From: Sphingobium sp. B2D3C
GTDB lineage: Bacteria > Pseudomonadota > Alphaproteobacteria > Sphingomonadales > Sphingomonadaceae
Length of the DNA: 64,000 nucleotides
Assembly: GCF_025961835.1 (NCBI RefSeq)
Contig: NZ_JAOQOK010000001.1
Location: forward strand, 3,038,001-3,102,000
Reading direction: 5' to 3'
Shown: piece after piece, positions 59,169-64,000 of the stretch
Layout of the letters: each line of letters opens with the position of its first letter
Position numbering within the stretch: position 1 is the first letter of the stretch
Program-made: the position numbers and the translations under genes
The notes under the pieces: model-generated
Databases searched by the model: none
What the model was told of the DNA's origin: nothing
The model's input: the letters and a program-made list of their open reading frames with translations, nothing else

Positions 59169-60659
59169 TTGACCAACAAGACCTACGCGGTTTCGCGCAA
59201 CCCCCTCTGGGTCAGCTGGCGGGAACGCTCGATTGCGACGGTGGATCACGACGCGATCCTGCGGAGGATCGTCGAGGAATCCGGCTGGTCGCCGCGTTAT
59301 GTCTTCATGACGGTCATATCCGCCGGCATCGCCATTCTCGGGCTGCTGCTGCCGTCCAGCGCGGTCCTCATCGGCGCCATGCTGCTGTCTCCGTTGATGA
59401 TGCCGATCATAGGCCTGGGCTTTGCGCTTGCAACGCTGGATTTTGCCGAAATGCGCGCGTCCGGCTTCGCGCTGGCGGTCGGCGCGGTGATTGCGATCGC
59501 GTTCACCGCGCTGTTTGTCCTGGTTTCACCGGTGCAGACCGTGACGACGGAAATCGCGGCCCGCACCCGCCCCAACCTCTTCGATCTTCTCGTCGCTTTC
59601 TTCTCGGCACTCGCGGGTGGTTATGCACTTATTCGCGGGCGGGGCGAGACGGTCGTGGGCGTTGCCATCGCCATCGCCCTCATGCCGCCGTTGGCCGCCG
59701 TCGGCTTCGGCATCGCCACATGGAACTGGACCATTGCCGGCGGTGCTTTCCTGCTCTTCATGACCAACACGGTCACGATCACGCTCACGGCCGCATTCAT
59801 GGCGCGGCTCTACGGCTTTGGCTCCCACCTCACGCCGGCGCATACCCGACTGCAAAGCATTGTGATGGTGGTCTGCATGACGGCGCTTTCGGTGCCGCTG
59901 GCGCTTACCTTGCGGCACATCGCCTGGGAAACGCTGGCCGCCCGCCAGGTGCGGGACGTGATCCAGCGCCAGTTCCCCCAGACGGCACGCATCAGCGATC
60001 TGGAAACCGACTTCAACCGCCAGCCCATGCGGGTCGTCGCCACCGTGCTTACGCCCACTTATGCGAAGGATGCCGAGCGGGACACCGCGACCAGCCTGCG
60101 CGATGCGCTGCAGCGGGAGTTGGATGTCACCATCGACCAGATCCAGGTGGGGGCGGGCAATAGCGAGGCGGCTCAGGTGGCCGCCGCCCAGTCTCGCGAG
60201 CGCACGCAGAGCCTTGAGCGCTTTGCGACGACGGCCGTGGACCGACTGGCCCTCGTCGCTGGCGTGTCCAGCGATGCGGTCCTGGTGGACCGGGGCCGGC
60301 GCCAGGCCACGGTCGCAGCCGAGCCGCTCACCGGCGCGTCGCTCGATCTCTACCGCCAGCTGGAACGGCGCGCATCCGCCGGCCTGGAGGGCTGGACGCT
60401 GGTGCTAACGCCGCCGCCCGCCCCGCTGCCGGTCATCGGCTTTTCGGGCGAGGCATTGACCCAGCAGGGCGCCGCCGATCTCGATCTGGCCGTGTGGGCG
60501 GCGCGGCGGGTGCCATTGGGCATCACCATTACGGGGCAGGCCGCACGCGCCGAGATGGTGCGCGAGATTCTGCGCGCCCAACAAATTCCGGACCAGCGCC
60601 TGCTCATCGCGCCCAATGGCGATTCAGATGTCCGCCTGAGTTGGCGCCTGCCGGACTGA
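59169..60659 (+). CDS. DUF389 family membrane protein
   Basis: 496 residues from the TTG at 59169 (LTNKTYAVSRNPLWVSWRERS), with AGGAG about 10 bases before; the frame is open to 59028 but reads as non-coding there. Six or seven membrane helices in 55-300: VLIGAMLLSPLMMPIIGLGFAL is the DUF389 signature, with GETVVGVAIAIALMPPLAAVGFG. A soluble C-terminal part of about 200 residues follows. Function unknown; proposed transport or sensory role. Confidence 0.85.
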   Translation: MTNKTYAVSRNPLWVSWRERSIATVDHDAILRRIVEESGWSPRYVFMTVISAGIAILGLLLPSSAVLIGAMLLSPLMMPIIGLGFALATLDFAEMRASGFALAVGAVIAIAFTALFVLVSPVQTVTTEIAARTRPNLFDLLVAFFSALAGGYALIRGRGETVVGVAIAIALMPPLAAVGFGIATWNWTIAGGAFLLFMTNTVTITLTAAFMARLYGFGSHLTPAHTRLQSIVMVVCMTALSVPLALTLRHIAWETLAARQVRDVIQRQFPQTARISDLETDFNRQPMRVVATVLTPTYAKDAERDTATSLRDALQRELDVTIDQIQVGAGNSEAAQVAAAQSRERTQSLERFATTAVDRLALVAGVSSDAVLVDRGRRQATVAAEPLTGASLDLYRQLERRASAGLEGWTLVLTPPPAPLPVIGFSGEALTQQGAADLDLAVWAARRVPLGITITGQAARAEMVREILRAQQIPDQRLLIAPNGDSDVRLSWRLPD

Positions 60660-60686
60660 TGCCGATCCGCTGCGAGCGGCGGTGGG

Positions 60687-61802
60687 TTACCAGTCGCTGC
60701 CCTCCGCCACCGCCTCTTGCTCCTCGGGCCGGGTTTCCCGTCCGAGCGCCGAATTGCGATGCGGGAAGCGGCCGAAGCGGGCGATGATCTCGCGGTGGGC
60801 CTCGGCGAATTTCAGATTATGCTCGAAGCCCGGCGCGCTGAACAACGCCACGCACAAGTCCTGATCGGACAGGTCCTCGCTGTGCATGAACGGCATGTAG
60901 AAGAAGGCGCGGGCGCCCTCGACGAATGCTTTGTCGAAGCCACGCTGCAATGCCGTGCGGGCGATTTCGCGGGCGAGCGGATCGGTCGCGAAGGCGCGAG
61001 CCTCGCCCCGGAACATGTTGCGCGGAAACTGGTCGAACAGGATTAGCGCCGCCAGCGCCGTGTCGGCATCGGCCACGAACATATCGGCAGGCTTGTCGCG
61101 CTGCGCTTCCCAGAGCGAACGGAAGAGATGCGTCAGTCGCACATCCTCTTCCTCGCTCGAATCGAACCAGCCCTCCGGGCCGATCTCATTGAGCCAGTGA
61201 TTGAGCACCGCCGGCACCCAGTCGGGATCGACATGCACCTGCGCCGGCTTGCGCTCGGGGAAATGGTCCTGCACGCGTACGGGCAGGCCATCGATGCTTT
61301 GCGTCCGGGTGGAAATGCGCGCCAGCCGTTCCGGCGTTTCGTTCTGCTCATGATAACGAGAGAGCGTGTCGCGATCCTTCTCGTGCCGCATGAAGGGCAC
61401 GCCCCAGCCGCAACTCTCCTGCACGCTCTCCACCGCGATCATGAAAATCTGCCGGGTACCGGGCAGGATTGTGAAGGGCCGCGAGGCGAAATCCCATTCA
61501 TCATCCTGAGGCAGCACCGCCTTGCCTCGCCCATAGAGTCGCAGGATCAGCGGGGGCTGGTCGAACGCACAGAACATGATGGTGATGCGCCCGTCCGCTG
61601 AAAGATGGGCCTGGGTCTCGTTGCCGGATCCCCCCACATCCAGATAGCCGACCAGATTGGGCCCCAGCACGCGGAAGCTGTCCATGCCCTTGGGACTGAG
61701 GTTGATCCGCGCGCCGTCCGCAGCGGTGGCGACAAAGAAGACCGGCTGTTTCTCGATGAAACTGCGTTGCTTGTCGGAAATGGCAGTGAAGAATTCAGAC
61801 AT
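60687..61802 (-). CDS. Fusion of a pyridoxamine 5'-phosphate oxidase-like domain and a DUF924 domain
   Basis: 371 residues in one uninterrupted frame. Residues about 1-180 are a PNPOx-like flavin-binding split barrel (FIEKQPVFFVATAADGARINLSPKG; FCAFDQPPLILRLYGRGKAV), ending near RISTRTQSIDGLPV. Residues about 190-371 are DUF924 (VPAVLNHWLNEIGPEGWF; ALILFDQFPRNMFRGEARAF; FFYMPFMHSEDLSDQDLC; RFGRFPHRNSALGRE), a TPR-like family of unknown function. The ATG at 61802 (MSEFFTAISDKQR) starts the PNPOx part. Divergent from ccdA, 67 bases apart. Confidence 0.87.
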   Translation of the reverse strand: MSEFFTAISDKQRSFIEKQPVFFVATAADGARINLSPKGMDSFRVLGPNLVGYLDVGGSGNETQAHLSADGRITIMFCAFDQPPLILRLYGRGKAVLPQDDEWDFASRPFTILPGTRQIFMIAVESVQESCGWGVPFMRHEKDRDTLSRYHEQNETPERLARISTRTQSIDGLPVRVQDHFPERKPAQVHVDPDWVPAVLNHWLNEIGPEGWFDSSEEEDVRLTHLFRSLWEAQRDKPADMFVADADTALAALILFDQFPRNMFRGEARAFATDPLAREIARTALQRGFDKAFVEGARAFFYMPFMHSEDLSDQDLCVALFSAPGFEHNLKFAEAHREIIARFGRFPHRNSALGRETRPEEQEAVAEGSDW

Positions 61803-61825
61803 GGGCCTCAGGTCTTGCTGGTCGG

Positions 61826-61868
61826 ATGCGCACATTGACGCGCATGGTTCATGCGCATAGCTTGCGCA
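61826..61868 (+). promoter_or_regulatory. ccdAB promoter/operator with repeated ATGCGCA half-sites
   Basis: Four GCGCAT/ATGCGC half-sites in 61826-61868: ATGCGC (61826), GCGCAT (61840), palindromic ATGCGCAT (61851-61858) and TGCGCA (61863-61868), centres 11-14 bases apart. TTGACG (61835-61840) and TAGCTT (61858-61863), 17 bases apart, form a candidate promoter. Typical of CcdA autorepression. No clear ribosome-binding site precedes ccdA. Confidence 0.6.
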
Positions 61869-61869
61869 T

Positions 61870-62115
61870 ATGAAGCTTGATCCTATCGCGTCCGGCAAGC
61901 GCAAGCCAGTCAATCTCTCGCTCGATACTGGCGTGGTGGAGGCCGCGCGGGAGGCCGGGATCAATCTCTCCCAGACCTGCGAAGCGGCCCTGCGCGCGGC
62001 GGCGAAGGCAGAGCGCGAGCGGCGCTGGCAGGAGGAGAACAAGGAGTGGGTCGAAGCCCACAACGCGTGGGTTGAGAAGAACGGCCTTCCCCTTGCCCGT
62101 TACCGCATGTTTTAA
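61870..62115 (+). CDS. ccdA: CcdA-type antitoxin
   Basis: 81 residues. The N-terminal ribbon-helix-helix (RKPVNLSLDTGVVEAAREAGINLS) binds the operator; the C-terminal region is charged (ERERRWQEENKEWVEAHNAWVEKNG) and, in the family, wraps around CcdB. It ends GLPLARYRMF like chromosomal CcdA. The TAA stop shares its last base with the ccdB ATG (TAATG), coupling the two. Confidence 0.9.
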   Translation: MKLDPIASGKRKPVNLSLDTGVVEAAREAGINLSQTCEAALRAAAKAERERRWQEENKEWVEAHNAWVEKNGLPLARYRMF

Positions 62116-62411
62116 TGGCCCAATATGATGTCGTTCGGCTGAGGTCGGGGCAGTATGTCGTAGACTGTCAGGCTGAGGTGCTGTCGGGCATCAACACACG
62201 GTTTGTCGTTCCGCTGGCTTACCCAAACGACGCGCCGCCGCCCCGGCCGGGCCTCAATCCCCGCTTTCGTATGCAGGGCGAAGACTGGGTGCTTGTCACC
62301 CAGTTTGCAGGTGCAGTGTCCGTGTCGGAAATCCAAGAAATCGCCGGCTCCCTCGCGCAAGAAGAATACCGGATCAAGAACGCGCTCGACATGTTGCTCA
62401 CCGGGGTGTGA
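62115..62411 (+). CDS. ccdB: CcdB-type toxin
   Basis: 98 residues. Beta-sheet core (MAQYDVVRLRSGQYVVDCQAEVL; TRFVVPLAYPND; DWVLVTQFAGAVSVSEI) and a C-terminal helix ending NALDMLLTGV, as in CcdB, which poisons DNA gyrase through its last residues. E. coli CcdB ends Trp-Gly-Ile; here it is Thr-Gly-Val, so the Trp is missing, as in many chromosomal homologues. Preceded by ccdA with a one-base overlap. Confidence 0.88.
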   Translation: MAQYDVVRLRSGQYVVDCQAEVLSGINTRFVVPLAYPNDAPPPRPGLNPRFRMQGEDWVLVTQFAGAVSVSEIQEIAGSLAQEEYRIKNALDMLLTGV

Positions 62412-62441
62412 GGGCGTCGTCTGGTCGTCCCGACCGGCGCC

Positions 62442-63884
62442 TCAGCCCCCGGTGCCGCCGACCGTCAGCCCTTCGAGCAGCAGTGTCGGCTGGCCCACGC
62501 CCGCGGGCACGCCTTGTCCCGCCTTGCCGCACATGCCGATCCCTTCATCGAGCGCGAGGTCGTTGCCGATGCCGACAATGCGGTGCAGCGCGGCGGGGCC
62601 ATCGCCGATCAGCGTCGCGCCCTTGATGGGGTCACCGATCCTGCCATTTTCCACCTTGTACGCCTCGGTGCAGGAGAAAACGAACTTGCCCGAGACGATG
62701 TCCACCTGCCCACCGCCAAAGCTGCGCGCGAAGATGCCGGTCTTTACGCGGCTGAGCAGCTCGGCGGGATCGTCGTTGCCCGCGCGCGCATAAGTGTTGG
62801 TCATGCGTGGCATCGGCGCATGGGCATAGCTTTCGCGCCGGCCGTTGCCCGTGGGTGCCACGCCCATCAACCGCGCGTTGAGCCGGTCCTGCATGTAGCC
62901 GCGCAGAATGCCATCCTCGATCAGCACATTCTCCTGAGTCGGGGTGCCCTCATCATCGATGCTGAGCGACCCGCGTCGCGCGTCCATCGCGCCATTGTCG
63001 ACCACCGTCACGCCCGGCGCCGCCACGCGCTCGCCGATCTTGCCCGAGAAGGCGCTGGTGCCCTTGCGGTTGAAATCGCCCTCCAGGCCATGACCGACGG
63101 CCTCATGCAGCATCACGCCCGGCCAGCCAGGACCAAGCAGCACGGTCATCTCGCCCACTGGCGCGGGCATTGAGCGGAGGTTGACCTGCGCCTGTTTAAG
63201 CGCCTCGTCGATCGCGCGCTGCCAGGTCGGCTCCTCGAACAGGGAATCGTAGAGATAGCGCCCGCCAATGCCAAAATAGCCGGTTTCGCGCCGCCCATTC
63301 TCTTCCATGATGATCGAGACGTTGAGGCGGACGAGGGGACGCACGTCGGTCGCCACGAAGCCGTCCGGCCGCACGATCTCAACGACCGACCAACTACCGG
63401 CCAGCACCGCAGAGACCTGCACCACGCGCGGATCGCGGGCCCGCGCCGCGGCGTCAATCTTGGCCATCAGGTCCACTTTCTGCGCGAAGGGGACGAGATC
63501 GAGCGGGTTGGCGTCGGTATAAAGATGCCGGTTGGTGCGCTGAGGCGGCGTTGTCATCGGCTCACGCGCCGGGTCGAGCAGCTGGAGCGTCTGCGCTGCC
63601 TTGCGGATCGCCCGCTCGCTGATGTCATTGGCGTGCGCGAAGCCGGTCATCTCGCCAGAGACGCCGCGCAGGCCAAATCCGGCATCGGTGGAATAATCCG
63701 CTGTCTTCAGCCGCCCATCATCGAACCCAAAACTCTCGGTCGCGACATATTGCAGGTAAAGCTCGCCATCCTCGCAGCCGGTAAGCGCCTCGGCGGTGAG
63801 CCGACGAGCGCTATCCGGGTCGAGAGACCCATCGCGATACAGGAAGGAACGCACGTCTGTGGTCTGGGGAGCAGCATCTGTCAT
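62442..63884 (-). CDS. tldD: Metalloprotease TldD
   Basis: 480 residues from the ATG at 63884 (MTDAAPQTTDVRSFLYRDG). The zinc-binding HEAVGHGLEGDF (HExxxH) is present, plus DDEGTPTQENVLIEDGILRGYMQDRLNARLMG, split by turns. TldD works with TldE (PmbA), elsewhere, to trim modified peptides and unfolded proteins. Ends 30 bases from ccdB, convergent. A frame open to 63911 is not used. Confidence 0.93.
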   Translation of the reverse strand: MTDAAPQTTDVRSFLYRDGSLDPDSARRLTAEALTGCEDGELYLQYVATESFGFDDGRLKTADYSTDAGFGLRGVSGEMTGFAHANDISERAIRKAAQTLQLLDPAREPMTTPPQRTNRHLYTDANPLDLVPFAQKVDLMAKIDAAARARDPRVVQVSAVLAGSWSVVEIVRPDGFVATDVRPLVRLNVSIIMEENGRRETGYFGIGGRYLYDSLFEEPTWQRAIDEALKQAQVNLRSMPAPVGEMTVLLGPGWPGVMLHEAVGHGLEGDFNRKGTSAFSGKIGERVAAPGVTVVDNGAMDARRGSLSIDDEGTPTQENVLIEDGILRGYMQDRLNARLMGVAPTGNGRRESYAHAPMPRMTNTYARAGNDDPAELLSRVKTGIFARSFGGGQVDIVSGKFVFSCTEAYKVENGRIGDPIKGATLIGDGPAALHRIVGIGNDLALDEGIGMCGKAGQGVPAGVGQPTLLLEGLTVGGTGG

Positions 63885-63961
63885 GGCCTTGATATAGGTC
63901 CTTTGGGGCACATCGCAAAGCCGTGCTGGAACCGGGACGTGCCGGTCGCCATTTAGAGGCC

Positions 63962-64000
63962 ATGGCCGACTTCTCCTGGATTCGCGCAGAGGCGCATGGG
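63962..64000 (+). CDS. Start of an unidentified gene, cut by window end
   Basis: ATG at 63962 opens a frame (MADFSWIRAEAHG) that runs to the end of the window, 13 codons. GAGG lies 5 to 8 bases upstream. It is divergent from tldD across a 77-base gap, a plausible gene start, but the product cannot be named from this. Confidence 0.45.
   Translation, partial: MADFSWIRAEAHG

Overview
The window looks like a piece of an alphaproteobacterial, most likely sphingomonad (Sphingomonadales), chromosome. This rests on G+C-rich coding sequence, a split F1-only atp operon with a very short epsilon subunit, MmcB, a HisZ gene next to serCA, and above all the gene order dnaQ-coaE-aroE-maf-ppsR / hemE, the arrangement known around the replication origins of Caulobacter and Rickettsia. 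No rRNA, tRNA, IS element, prophage or CRISPR array was recognised.

Layout. 0-4.8 kb: a cut-off helix-turn-helix protein, aconitase (acnA) and a DsbA-fold oxidoreductase. 4.8-27.1 kb: 23 consecutive minus-strand genes: an exported methyltransferase-like protein, an orphan CpaF ATPase, a GT-C-like membrane protein, the F1 ATP synthase operon (atpHAGDC), a three-gene envelope-glycan-like operon (flavoenzyme, GtrA, GT-C-like), acs, mmcB, a SleB-like cell-wall hydrolase, DUF1491-thioesterase-ptsN, hpf, and dnaQ-coaE-aroE-maf-ppsR. 27.10-27.38 kb: an intergenic region with a perfect DnaA box, degenerate boxes and an AT-rich stretch, where transcription diverges; this is the proposed oriC. 27.4-37.3 kb: ten plus-strand genes: hemE, hemJ, rho, terC, a small hypothetical, mnmE, mnmG, rsmG, parA, parB. 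Two close matches to the ParB site parS lie in the mnmE-mnmG gap and inside rsmG, with a possible third at 46.6 kb.

37.3-49.2 kb: mixed housekeeping and envelope genes (kdsA, an NAD-dependent epimerase-like protein, polA, a glycerophosphodiesterase, yebC, ruvC, DUF481, DUF486, a fatty acid desaturase, a GNAT-like protein, a DUF442-type phosphatase, MAPEG). 49.4-51.2 kb: amtB-glnK behind an exact sigma-54 promoter motif, a nitrogen-control unit. 51.3-59.1 kb: pheA, a membrane-anchored cytochrome c, a LOG-family protein, an extensin-family lipoprotein, serC-serA separated by an unusual branched inverted repeat, and hisZ. 59.2-64 kb: a DUF389 membrane protein, a pyridoxamine-oxidase-like/DUF924 fusion, a CcdAB toxin-antitoxin pair with a repeated-half-site operator, tldD, and the first codons of another gene.

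How it works together: the centre of the window is the replication and segregation core (oriC, parS, ParA, ParB) with tRNA/rRNA modification genes translationally coupled to parAB by 4-bp overlaps. The rest is mainly central metabolism and envelope biogenesis. The least explained parts are the fusion gene beside ccdAB, the GtrA/flavoenzyme/GT-C operon, the orphan cpaF neighbourhood and the serC-serA repeat.
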